Assembly: GCA_945836565.1 (NCBI GenBank) | Contig: CAMALN010000105.1 | Span: 1 to 6,084, forward strand | Length of the DNA stretch: 6,084 nt | Direction: 5' to 3' | DNA from: an uncultured Lachnospiraceae bacterium | GTDB taxonomy: Bacteria > Bacillota > Clostridia > Lachnospirales > Lachnospiraceae | Part shown: positions 1-6,084 of the stretch, piece after piece | Layout of the letters: each line of letters opens with the position of its first letter | Position numbering within the stretch: the stretch's first letter is position 1 | Notes under the pieces: model-generated | What the model was told of the DNA's origin: nothing | Seen by the model: only the letters and a program-made list of their open reading frames with translations | Database searches by the model: none | Made by a program: the position numbers and the translations under genes

Positions 1-16
1 CTCTTTTATTACCTAT

Positions 17-45
17 TTGAATTATGATAAAATATACATTATTGT
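17..45 (+). promoter_or_regulatory. Weak candidate promoter upstream of the regulator gene
   Basis: TTGAAT (17-22) and TATTGT (40-45) are separated by 17 bases, which fits sigma-A spacing, but each matches consensus in only about four of six positions. A better -10-like hexamer, TATGAT, lies at 23-28 followed by AAAAT, but its -35 would fall at or beyond the left edge of the window. The whole leader is very AT-rich, so chance matches are expected. The evidence supports a promoter somewhere near here only because this is the start of a compact gene run; the exact boxes are uncertain. Confidence 0.22.
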
Positions 46-47
46 AG

Positions 48-74
48 ATATACAACTGTAAAGTTATCGTATAT
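48..74 (+). promoter_or_regulatory. Imperfect inverted repeat / possible leader hairpin
   Basis: ATATACAACT (48-57) can pair with AGTT (62-65) and GTATAT (69-74) around a four-base GTAA loop, leaving a three-base ATC bulge on the right arm. It sits just before the two purine-rich ribosome-binding candidates (75-79 and 89-93) of the response regulator gene. It has no following T run, so it is not an intrinsic terminator. It could be an operator or a weak leader structure; the stem is AT-rich and may be chance. Confidence 0.25.
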
Positions 75-88
75 AAGGGTAAAAGTTT

Positions 89-93
89 GGGAG
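89..93 (+). promoter_or_regulatory. Ribosome binding site that sets the regulator start at 102
   Basis: GGGAG lies eight bases before ATG 102. An in-frame TTG at 87 overlaps this motif and has its own AAGGG at 75-79, seven bases upstream, so a five-residue longer form is possible. ATG 102 is preferred because the encoded protein then begins MQRYKVLLVDDE, the usual distance from start to the acidic pair of a receiver domain. Confidence 0.6.
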
Positions 94-101
94 ACATAAA
101 A

Positions 102-1706
102 ATGCAGAGATATAAAGTACTTTTGGTGGACGATGAAGAAGAGGTAGTGGATGCGATTGAGCATAAGCTTAATTGGGAGGAGCTTGGATTTGAGGTTGTA
201 GGAAGGGCTCAAAATGGAGTTAAAGCCTTGGAGATAGCCGAGAAGCTTCAGCCGGATGTGGTTATAACAGATATCAAGATGCCATATATGGACGGATTGG
301 AGCTATCGCGCAGGCTGAAGGAAGAGAATTCAGGCATAAAAATCATGATATTGACAGGCTTTGATGAGTTTGAATATGCCAAAGAGGCGGTACATCTCGA
401 GATAGAAGAATATGTATTAAAGCCTGTTAATTCAAATGAGCTTACGGATTGCTTGAAGCGTCTGAAGGGGAATCTGGATAAGGAATGGGATGAAAAATTA
501 AATGTAAAGAAGCTTGAAAGATATTATATGGAATCCCTGCCATTGCTTCAGAACAACTTCTTTTGTTCGTTAATTGAAGGAAGAGTTCAAGAGGCGGAGC
601 TTGAAAAATATCTTCAGGCATATCAGATATCTCTTATGGGACCGGCATTTTGCTGTGTCGTATTTCATACCTCGGAGAATCAAGTTCCGGATGAGATAAG
701 TCCGTTATTGCTTACGATGTCGGTTCAAAGAGAGGTAAGTGAAAGATTTGCGGACAAATGGAAGAACAGCATTTTTACATACCTTGGAAACGTAATAATG
801 ATAGTTGAAATGAAATCGGAAGAATATATATCACAGCTTACAGATGACTGTGACAGGTTCTGCAGATGGGCAGACAGATTCCTTGGTGCAGTTGTAACTG
901 CAGGTATAGGAAAAGCGTGTGAGAAGTTTATCGATATAAACACGTCCTATGAGGAAGCCAGAGAAGCAGTATCATATCGTGTGATCTACGGAACTAAGAG
1001 GTCAATTTATATCGGAGATATTGCTCCAAAGGGGCAGGAGCTTTCCATGCAGCTTGATGATATCAGGATGAATGATTTGTTCAAGGCAATACATTTGGGT
1101 GTGCGAGAAGATATCGAAATTGCCGTATATAATATATCGCGGATACTTAAGGAAAATGCGACGACAGTTACACAGTACAATTTTGTTGCTATGGAGATAG
1201 TGGGTAACCTGTACAGATTTTGCTCCAACAATTATCTGAAGTTTGAGGATTACACAGGTGATATCAGAAACCCATATGAGTCTGTTCCTAAAATGGAAGA
1301 GAATGCTCTGGTGAATTGGATAATAAATGTCTCTTTGGCAATAAGTGATGAGCTAAAAAATGCTAGAAATTCGTCTGTGCGGCATCTTATTATAGAAGCA
1401 AAGAACATAGTGAGAGATAACTATCAGGATCCTGACTTGTCGCTTGATTCGGTGTGCTCGAGATTAGGTGTGTCGAACTCGTATTTTTCATCAGTATTTA
1501 AGAAAGAGGTAGGGCAGGCGTTTATACCATATCTTACAGAATATCGTATGGAGCAGGCTCAGAGGCTGATTATCGAAACGAATGAAAAGAGCTATGAGAT
1601 TGCGGAGCATGTCGGATATGTGGATGCAAATTATTTTAGTTATGTATTTAAGAGAAAATTCGGCATGTCGCCTTCAAAGTATCGAACTGAACATACAAGG
1701 AAATAA
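102..1706 (+). CDS. YesN-type response regulator, receiver domain plus AraC-type DNA-binding domain
   Basis: A cytoplasmic transcription regulator of 534 residues, expected to be phosphorylated by the adjacent kinase and to bind DNA. The N-terminal receiver domain (about 4-120) has the acidic pair D10/D11, phospho-acceptor D57 in the TDIKMPYMDG motif, switch residue T85 followed by GFDEFEYAKEAV, and K107 in LKPV. A middle region (about 150-315) contains a stretch near residues 263-300 with GIG then SYEEAREAVSYR, like the GGDEF-like linker seen in many YesN proteins. The C-terminal end (about 430-530) carries two helix-turn-helix motifs, SLDSVCSRLGVSNSYFSSVF (from 447) and SYEIAEHVGYVDANYFSYVF (497-516), ending FGMSPSKYR, typical of the AraC family. 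Length is normal for YesN. The kinase gene follows after 6 bases. Targets are not visible; by analogy they are sugar-uptake genes, possibly this operon. Start at ATG 102 rather than TTG 87. Confidence 0.95.
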   Translation: MQRYKVLLVDDEEEVVDAIEHKLNWEELGFEVVGRAQNGVKALEIAEKLQPDVVITDIKMPYMDGLELSRRLKEENSGIKIMILTGFDEFEYAKEAVHLEIEEYVLKPVNSNELTDCLKRLKGNLDKEWDEKLNVKKLERYYMESLPLLQNNFFCSLIEGRVQEAELEKYLQAYQISLMGPAFCCVVFHTSENQVPDEISPLLLTMSVQREVSERFADKWKNSIFTYLGNVIMIVEMKSEEYISQLTDDCDRFCRWADRFLGAVVTAGIGKACEKFIDINTSYEEAREAVSYRVIYGTKRSIYIGDIAPKGQELSMQLDDIRMNDLFKAIHLGVREDIEIAVYNISRILKENATTVTQYNFVAMEIVGNLYRFCSNNYLKFEDYTGDIRNPYESVPKMEENALVNWIINVSLAISDELKNARNSSVRHLIIEAKNIVRDNYQDPDLSLDSVCSRLGVSNSYFSSVFKKEVGQAFIPYLTEYRMEQAQRLIIETNEKSYEIAEHVGYVDANYFSYVFKRKFGMSPSKYRTEHTRK

Positions 1707-1712
1707 AGGCTT

Positions 1713-3515
1713 ATGAATATTAAAACAAGGAAAAACTACGATATACAAACCATAATAATGTCGGTGCTTACCCTGCTTACTATTGTGTCATCTATAGCAA
1801 TGGGGTTACTTTTGTATACCCGTTATGAGAAGGCGATGAAACAGGCGGAGATAGAAGCGGCCGATACACTTATTACGAGTACTGTATATTCGGTAGAGCA
1901 TTACCTTTTGAATATGAGACAGATTTCCAACACCATAAGCTATAATGTTATACAGGAGCAGGATGTGTCAAGCCGGGAATTCAATCAGGAATTAAGTCTG
2001 TTTTATGAGATGAATAAGGATAAGCTACAAAGTATAGCCTTGTATGATAATAACGGAAAGCTTATAGCTGCCGAGCCGGTAACCTCGCAAAAGGAAAATG
2101 TGGATGTGCTTACGCAGAACTGGTTTACTTCGGCAACGGAGGAGATTGAAAATATGCATTTTTCTACTCCACACATTCAGAATTTATTCAGGGATGATGC
2201 CTCAAGATATCATTGGGTAGTATCACTAAGCCGCAGTGTAGACATTATAGATGGAGGAACACCCAGAAATGGCGTACTGCTCATAGATATGAAATATTCA
2301 GGAATTCTTGATATGCTTGAGAAGATAAACAGGGATAATAATGGACAGTATTATTACCTGTGCGACAGTGACGGACACATTATATATCATCCACATACAG
2401 TCGAGATTAATCGCGGAACGTTTATAGAAAATAATGAGGAAGTAGCTTCATATGAAGATGGAATATATGAGGACAGAATAAATGGAGAAAACAGAAAGCT
2501 TATTATAAGCACCATATCATATACTGGTTGGAAAATAGTTGGCGTTATTCCGATAGATGCAAAGAATGAGACTTTAATTCGTTTCAGGTATTATATTATA
2601 ACCATAGTTATAATTCTGATTATGATGATTTTGTTCGTAAACAAAATTGTATCAAAAAAAATTTCAAGCCCTATTCTTAAGCTGGATGATTCTGTCAAGG
2701 CTTATGAAGCGGGGGAGAAACCAAGCATATATATAGGCGGTTCATCGGAAATCAGACATCTGGGGCGTTCGGTTCAAAAATCCTATGAGCAGATTGAAGC
2801 TTTGATGAAGGAGATAGTTGAACAGCAGAATGAACGTAGAAAAAGTGAGCTGGATGCTCTGCAAAGCCAGATAAATCCGCACTTTTTATACAACACTCTG
2901 GAATCGATAACCTGGATGATAGAGGGACACAGAAACGAGGACGCGGTATTTATGATATCAGAGCTTGCGAAGCTGTTTCGTATAAGCCTTTCAAAGGGTA
3001 AGACTATTATCAGTATAGAGGATGAGCTTCAGCATTGTCGCAGCTATATGAATATACAGAAGCACCGCTATAAAGAACGGTTTGCCATAGAGTATGATAT
3101 AGATTCTGAAATTCTTACTTACTGTACGGTAAAGCTTATATTGCAGCCTATTCTTGAGAATGCCATCTACTATGGAGTAGGGGATATGGATGAGGATGAG
3201 GATGCAAGGATAATTGTGTCCGGTGTGATAGAGGATAAGGATATATACATATCAGTAGAAGATAACGGCTTGGGAATGAGAGAGGAAGATGTGAAGAACA
3301 TTCTCGTGGATAATCAGAAGGTGCCAAAGCATGGTTCGGGTGTAGGACTGATAAATGTACACACGAGAATTCAGCTTATGTTCGGAGAGGAATATGGCTT
3401 GCTGGTAGAAAGCGAAGCAGACGTGGGCACAAAGGTTACAGTACATCTGCCTGCAGTTCCTTATAACAAAGAAAACTGTGAAGAATTAGAGAAATCGAAG
3501 ATATGGAAAGGATAA
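1713..3515 (+). CDS. YesM-type sensor histidine kinase with dCache-like extracellular domain
   Basis: A membrane sensor kinase of 600 residues and the likely partner of the preceding regulator. TM1 is at about 13-35 and TM2 at about 293-310. The roughly 255-residue extracellular part between them resembles a double Cache sensor: NWF near 136, then FSTPHIQNLF, WVVSLSRSV, and a second lobe with YYYLCDSDGHIIYHP and TGWKIVGVIP. After TM2 there is a HAMP-like linker (about 311-365), then the His_kinase domain with QINPHFLYNTLE, whose phospho-acceptor is H390. The HATPase domain shows the N-box QPILENAIYYG (N483), DNGLGM (D517) and HGSGVGL (540-546). In the N-box the common HG is YG here, a mild variation. 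An in-frame stop ends exactly at the previous gene, so ATG 1713 is the first possible start; AAGGA at 1697-1701 is a rather distant ribosome site. The extracellular domain may sense directly or through the binding protein encoded next. Confidence 0.95.
   Translation: MNIKTRKNYDIQTIIMSVLTLLTIVSSIAMGLLLYTRYEKAMKQAEIEAADTLITSTVYSVEHYLLNMRQISNTISYNVIQEQDVSSREFNQELSLFYEMNKDKLQSIALYDNNGKLIAAEPVTSQKENVDVLTQNWFTSATEEIENMHFSTPHIQNLFRDDASRYHWVVSLSRSVDIIDGGTPRNGVLLIDMKYSGILDMLEKINRDNNGQYYYLCDSDGHIIYHPHTVEINRGTFIENNEEVASYEDGIYEDRINGENRKLIISTISYTGWKIVGVIPIDAKNETLIRFRYYIITIVIILIMMILFVNKIVSKKISSPILKLDDSVKAYEAGEKPSIYIGGSSEIRHLGRSVQKSYEQIEALMKEIVEQQNERRKSELDALQSQINPHFLYNTLESITWMIEGHRNEDAVFMISELAKLFRISLSKGKTIISIEDELQHCRSYMNIQKHRYKERFAIEYDIDSEILTYCTVKLILQPILENAIYYGVGDMDEDEDARIIVSGVIEDKDIYISVEDNGLGMREEDVKNILVDNQKVPKHGSGVGLINVHTRIQLMFGEEYGLLVESEADVGTKVTVHLPAVPYNKENCEELEKSKIWKG
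3507..3512 (+). promoter_or_regulatory. Ribosome binding site that sets the anchored binding-protein start at 3521
   Basis: AAAGGA lies eight bases before ATG 3521 and inside the last codons of the kinase gene. An upstream in-frame ATG at 3503 would overlap the kinase by 13 bases, but only weak purine stretches precede it, and it would add six residues ahead of an otherwise normal MKKNK signal-anchor start. Confidence 0.65.
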
Positions 3516-3520
3516 GCACT

Positions 3521-4504
3521 ATGAAGAAGAATAAGTTAACCTTTCTTATAGCGGAAATATTATTGGCGGCAATTGCAATCTTTTTTGCAAGTAGAATTTT
3601 CTTCAGTGAGAAGCCGCAGAAAAGGGTTGCGGTTATCATAGATAATTCCGGTGATGAAAAATGGAATGCATTTGTAAATGGACTTAAGCAGGCGGCTGAT
3701 ACATATAATATTCATTTGATAATATGTAATACCGATGAAATTGAAAATGGTACAGAGGAGAAAAATCTCATTAATGAGCAACTGGATAATGATATAGATG
3801 CTTTTATAATTCAGGCTGCACCGGGATATGACGTACATCAAATGCTTACGGAGCTTGCCGATCAAAAACCGGTTATTTTGGTTGCAAATGATGCGCTTAC
3901 AGAGAATATCGTTGAGAATATCCATGCGGCTTCGACTCTGACAAAGGTTATGCCGGATAATTACAAGATGGGGTATGAGCTTGGAGAAGAGATATTAAAA
4001 GATAATGGGGCATCCCTTAATGGAAAAACTCTCGGAATTGTAGGTGGTCTTTTAGAGACAGACTGTACTATGAAAAGGCAGCAGGGGTTGAAGGATGCTC
4101 TCGCTGATTCAGGATGTGTGATAAGCTGGGAGATAAATGCCGGATATGATAATAATGTGATGGATATTCTTAAGTGGAAGGCTGAGGTTGATTATTTAGC
4201 GGTATTGGATAATGAAGCATTGGTACAGCTATGCGAGAGAGAGCAAAGTATAGCTAATAACGATACATTGGTGTATGGAATAGGAACCAGCATAAAAAGT
4301 GTGTATTATCTGGATGAAGGCAGGATGGAGTGCCTTGTGATGGCGGATGCTTATGGTATGGGCTATGACAGTGTAGATGAGATTGCAAAGGTGCTTAAGG
4401 GTAGTGTATATAAACCGGACGACCACGTAATAGATACGGTAGTGCTTCGAAAAGAGGACATATTTACAGAAGAAACCCAGAAGTTTTTATATACGTATGA
4501 GTAG
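3521..4504 (+). CDS. Membrane-anchored periplasmic-binding-protein-fold protein, putative kinase co-sensor
   Basis: A protein of 327 residues with the two-lobed sugar-binding fold of the LacI/ribose-binding class (Peripla_BP_4 type). An N-terminal basic start (MKKNK) and a hydrophobic segment at about 6-28 are followed directly by the first strand, RVAVIIDNSGDEKWNAF (35-51). There is no cysteine in or just after the hydrophobic segment, so it is not a typical lipoprotein; an uncleaved membrane anchor is inferred. Fold landmarks are VILVAND (118-124), the NYKMGYELGEEI hinge region (147-158), GIVGG (172-176), the helix MKRQQGL (184-190) and YGMGY (278-282). Where MglB-like proteins have NND and GxD pocket motifs, this one has LDNEAL (229-234) and YGIGTSIKS (252-260), so the ligand is probably different or absent. 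The gene begins 5 bases after the kinase stop. By analogy with XylFII of Clostridium beijerinckii it may dock on the kinase; that role is inferred. It could also be a divergent transporter binding protein. Confidence 0.85.
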   Translation: MKKNKLTFLIAEILLAAIAIFFASRIFFSEKPQKRVAVIIDNSGDEKWNAFVNGLKQAADTYNIHLIICNTDEIENGTEEKNLINEQLDNDIDAFIIQAAPGYDVHQMLTELADQKPVILVANDALTENIVENIHAASTLTKVMPDNYKMGYELGEEILKDNGASLNGKTLGIVGGLLETDCTMKRQQGLKDALADSGCVISWEINAGYDNNVMDILKWKAEVDYLAVLDNEALVQLCEREQSIANNDTLVYGIGTSIKSVYYLDEGRMECLVMADAYGMGYDSVDEIAKVLKGSVYKPDDHVIDTVVLRKEDIFTEETQKFLYTYE

Positions 4505-4508
4505 GAGG
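4503..4508 (+). promoter_or_regulatory. Strong ribosome binding site overlapping the upstream stop codon
   Basis: AGGAGG overlaps the TAG stop (4502-4504) of the preceding gene and lies 12 bases before ATG 4521, a little longer than usual. The alternative in-frame ATG at 4497 comes before this motif and has no clear ribosome site of its own. The arrangement suggests translational coupling between the two binding-protein genes. Confidence 0.65.
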
Positions 4509-4520
4509 AACGCATTTTAT

Positions 4521-5570
4521 ATGAAAAAGCATATAATTATGACGATAATGTTATTTCTTATGATACTCATTGTACTTACCGGATGTGGCAAGAGTAATAA
4601 TGAAAAACAAAAGACTATGCGTGTCGGAGTCGTGTTATATACACAGGATGATGCATTTATAAATGCACTTACAGATTGCCTCAAGCATTATTTTGAGGAA
4701 ATGGAGGATGAGAACCTTAAAATTATAATGACAGTAAGAGATGGTAAGGATGACCAGTCTGTGCAGGATGATGTAGTCGAAGGTATGATAGACGCCGGTT
4801 GTGATGTGCTATGTGTGGATCTGGTTGACAGAACAGCACCATCAAAGATTATAGAGATGGCGAAAAAAGAAGACATTCCTATTATTTTTTTCAATAGAGA
4901 GCCGGTTCGTGAGGATCTTATGCAATGGGATAAGATGTATTATGTAGGTGGAGATGCAGAACAGTCGGGTATTATGCAGGGAGAAATAGCAGCTGATGTT
5001 ATACATGCGGATGAAGGTTGTGACAAGAATGGTGACGGCAGGATACAATATGTATTGCTGGAGGGAGAAGCAGGACATCAGGATGCTATAATCAGAACTG
5101 ATAGTGTGGTTAAAACCTTGATGGATAATAATGTAAAGCTGGAGAAGCTAAGCTATCAGTTTGCAAACTGGAATCGCGCACAGGCTGAGAATAAGATGAC
5201 GCAGCTTATAGAGCAATATGGTGAAGAGATAGAACTTGTGCTTTCAAACAATGACGAAATGGCGCTCGGGGCGGTAGCTGCGTATGACAGCATGGGATAT
5301 CCTGAAGAGAAAAGACCTATAATATTTGGAATAGATGGTCTTAGTGATGTGCTTGTAGCCGTAGAAGAGGGGCAAATTCAAGGAACGGTCTACAATGATA
5401 AGGAAGGACAGGCACGTCAGATGGCGAAGCTGGCAGTTGATTTATATAAAGGAAATTCATTGACAGGTTATGATTTTAAGGACGAAAAATATATTATACT
5501 GTCCTACAAGAAGGTGGATGCTTCAAATATAAAGGAATATATCATTGATGATACAGGTGCAGCAAAGTAA
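4521..5570 (+). CDS. mglB: MglB-like galactose/glucose-binding lipoprotein
   Basis: A 349-residue substrate-binding lipoprotein on the outer face of the membrane. The signal peptide ends in the lipobox LTGC, with C22 as the lipidated residue, followed by a short polar linker and the first strand at about 33. Aligned by eye with E. coli MglB from memory, all ten residues that contact glucose/galactose there are kept: D44 and F46 (DDAF), N125 (FFNREP), H186, D188 and R192 (GHQDAIIRT), W217, N244 (NND), D272 (GID) and N292 (YND). The calcium loop DKNGDGRIQ (168-176) is also kept, with D168, N170, D172 and Q176, and E238 matches the remaining calcium ligand. This strongly supports a galactose/glucose-type ligand. 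Normally such a protein delivers sugar to MglA/MglC, but neither gene follows directly. The start at 4521 gives a proper lipoprotein signal; an ATG at 4497 would add eight residues. The symbol reflects family resemblance, not proof of transport function. Confidence 0.92.
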   Translation: MKKHIIMTIMLFLMILIVLTGCGKSNNEKQKTMRVGVVLYTQDDAFINALTDCLKHYFEEMEDENLKIIMTVRDGKDDQSVQDDVVEGMIDAGCDVLCVDLVDRTAPSKIIEMAKKEDIPIIFFNREPVREDLMQWDKMYYVGGDAEQSGIMQGEIAADVIHADEGCDKNGDGRIQYVLLEGEAGHQDAIIRTDSVVKTLMDNNVKLEKLSYQFANWNRAQAENKMTQLIEQYGEEIELVLSNNDEMALGAVAAYDSMGYPEEKRPIIFGIDGLSDVLVAVEEGQIQGTVYNDKEGQARQMAKLAVDLYKGNSLTGYDFKDEKYIILSYKKVDASNIKEYIIDDTGAAK

Positions 5571-5627
5571 GCCCGGTCGGAAGAAGGCTGTAGAATAATA
5601 TTGTGAAATGCAGAAGGGTGTATAGAT
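5571..5627 (+). other. Short intergenic gap without a clear terminator
   Basis: This is the longest gap between genes in the window (57 bases). It has a four-base AGCC/GGCT pairing (5570-5573 with 5586-5589) but no GC-rich stem of useful length and no T run, so no intrinsic terminator is supported. No convincing promoter pair was seen. The next gene may therefore be read through from the sensor operon. Confidence 0.4.
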
Positions 5628-6084
5628 ATGAATAACATAGAAAATGAGTGGAGCAGACAATTCTATTCTGAGATAAATCCGGAGAAAAGACAGACAATCC
5701 TAAATGAACATATGTCAAATCCAAAGACAGAGGAGGATATTCTCAGAGAGGAGCTATGGATAGCCAGATACGGAAGGAGAAAACCGAGAAATGATGCGTT
5801 TGTGGGATATATCATGAATCTTAAGTACATATCCGAAAGTGACAGCGTGGATATCGGTGGGAAGAAGAAAAAATTAGCAGTTGAGATTATTCATGGTTTA
5901 AGACTGTATGAATATGAAAAAAGGCCTGCCAGTCAGCAGGAAATTATATATCAGGAATTGAAGAATGTATGGCTCAGATATATCGATATAAGTGCGAATG
6001 GAAGAGGGTTTACCTCAGTACTGTTCGGTATGGGACAGCTTTCGGACGAAAGCGTGGCAAAAAAAATCGCCGATCAGATAAGTG
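5628..6084 (+). CDS. Uncharacterised protein, 5' part only (runs off the window end)
   Basis: An open frame of 152 complete codons continues past the right edge. ATG 5628 is preceded by AGAAGGG (5612-5618) with a nine-base gap, and an in-frame TGA at 5604-5606 with no other start codon after it fixes this start. The visible protein is polar and mostly helical-looking, with no signal peptide or membrane segment, so it is probably cytoplasmic. It begins MNNIENEWSRQFYSEINPEK, has LREELWIARYGRRKPRNDAF (39-58), a lysine cluster near 78-81 and, near the edge, RGFTSVLFGMGQLSDESVAK. This pattern reminds me of a Lachnospiraceae family of unknown function that I recall as DUF6553; this is from memory and unverified. 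No catalytic motif is evident. It follows the MglB-like gene by 57 bases in the same direction, so it may be co-transcribed, but nothing in its sequence ties it to sugar sensing. Confidence 0.8.
   Translation, partial: MNNIENEWSRQFYSEINPEKRQTILNEHMSNPKTEEDILREELWIARYGRRKPRNDAFVGYIMNLKYISESDSVDIGGKKKKLAVEIIHGLRLYEYEKRPASQQEIIYQELKNVWLRYIDISANGRGFTSVLFGMGQLSDESVAKKIADQIS

Noticed and set aside
725..1231. Minus-strand open frames of about 72-74 codons inside the regulator gene
   Set aside because: They lie opposite a well-supported coding region, have no recognisable protein features and are explained as shadows of the + strand gene.
3503..3520. Upstream ATG for the anchored binding protein
   Set aside because: It has a poor ribosome site and would overlap the kinase end, whereas ATG 3521 has AAAGGA at good spacing and gives a normal signal-anchor start.
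3560..3925. Minus-strand open frame of 121 codons opposite the anchored binding protein gene
   Set aside because: Its translation is rich in I, C, N and Y as expected from reverse reading of AT-rich coding sequence, with no domain-like pattern; the + strand gene has clear fold motifs.
4497..4520. Upstream ATG for the MglB-like lipoprotein
   Set aside because: It lies before the AGGAGG motif with no ribosome site of its own, and the shorter form has a standard lipoprotein signal length.
4842..5078. Minus-strand open frame opposite the MglB-like gene
   Set aside because: It covers the region of conserved sugar- and calcium-binding motifs on the + strand, and its own translation shows no family resemblance.
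5570..5589. Possible terminator after the MglB-like gene
   Set aside because: Only four bases pair across a 12-base loop and no T run follows.
5542..5724. Minus-strand open frame spanning the gap before the last gene
   Set aside because: It overlaps the ends of two + strand genes and lacks any recognisable feature; the + strand frame from 5628 has a ribosome site and a protein-like composition.

Overview
The window looks like a low-to-moderate GC Firmicute chromosome, most likely a gut or rumen Lachnospiraceae (Butyrivibrio, Roseburia or Eubacterium type). This rests on the AT-rich codon use, AGGAGG-type ribosome binding sites, the YesM/YesN two-component pair and the two sugar-binding proteins. 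No ribosomal RNA or other strict marker is present, so the assignment is an inference from gene style.

Layout: five genes lie on the + strand, tightly packed and probably co-transcribed. After a short AT-rich leader (1-101) come a YesN-type response regulator with an AraC-type DNA-binding end (102-1706), a YesM-type sensor histidine kinase with an extracellular dCache-like domain (1713-3515), a membrane-anchored periplasmic-binding-protein-fold protein (3521-4504), an MglB-like galactose/glucose-binding lipoprotein (4521-5570), and the first 152 codons of an uncharacterised protein (5628 to the window end). Gaps are 6, 5, 16 and 57 bases. No clear terminator was seen between genes, and no mobile element, RNA gene, repeat array or CRISPR was seen.

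How they may work together: the order regulator, kinase, anchored binding protein, binding lipoprotein suggests a sugar-sensing module. The anchored protein lacks the usual lipobox and lacks several of the usual pocket residues, so it may act as a sensing partner of the kinase rather than feed a transporter. The best precedent is the XylFII-LytS-YesN xylose system of Clostridium beijerinckii. The MglB-like lipoprotein keeps every position known to touch glucose/galactose in E. coli MglB, plus the calcium loop, so a hexose of that type is the best guess for its ligand. No ABC ATPase or permease gene is in the window; the next gene is unrelated to transport. Whether transporter genes lie further downstream cannot be seen.

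The three start codons at 102, 3521 and 4521 were chosen over slightly longer alternatives because of ribosome binding sites and N-terminal signal structure.
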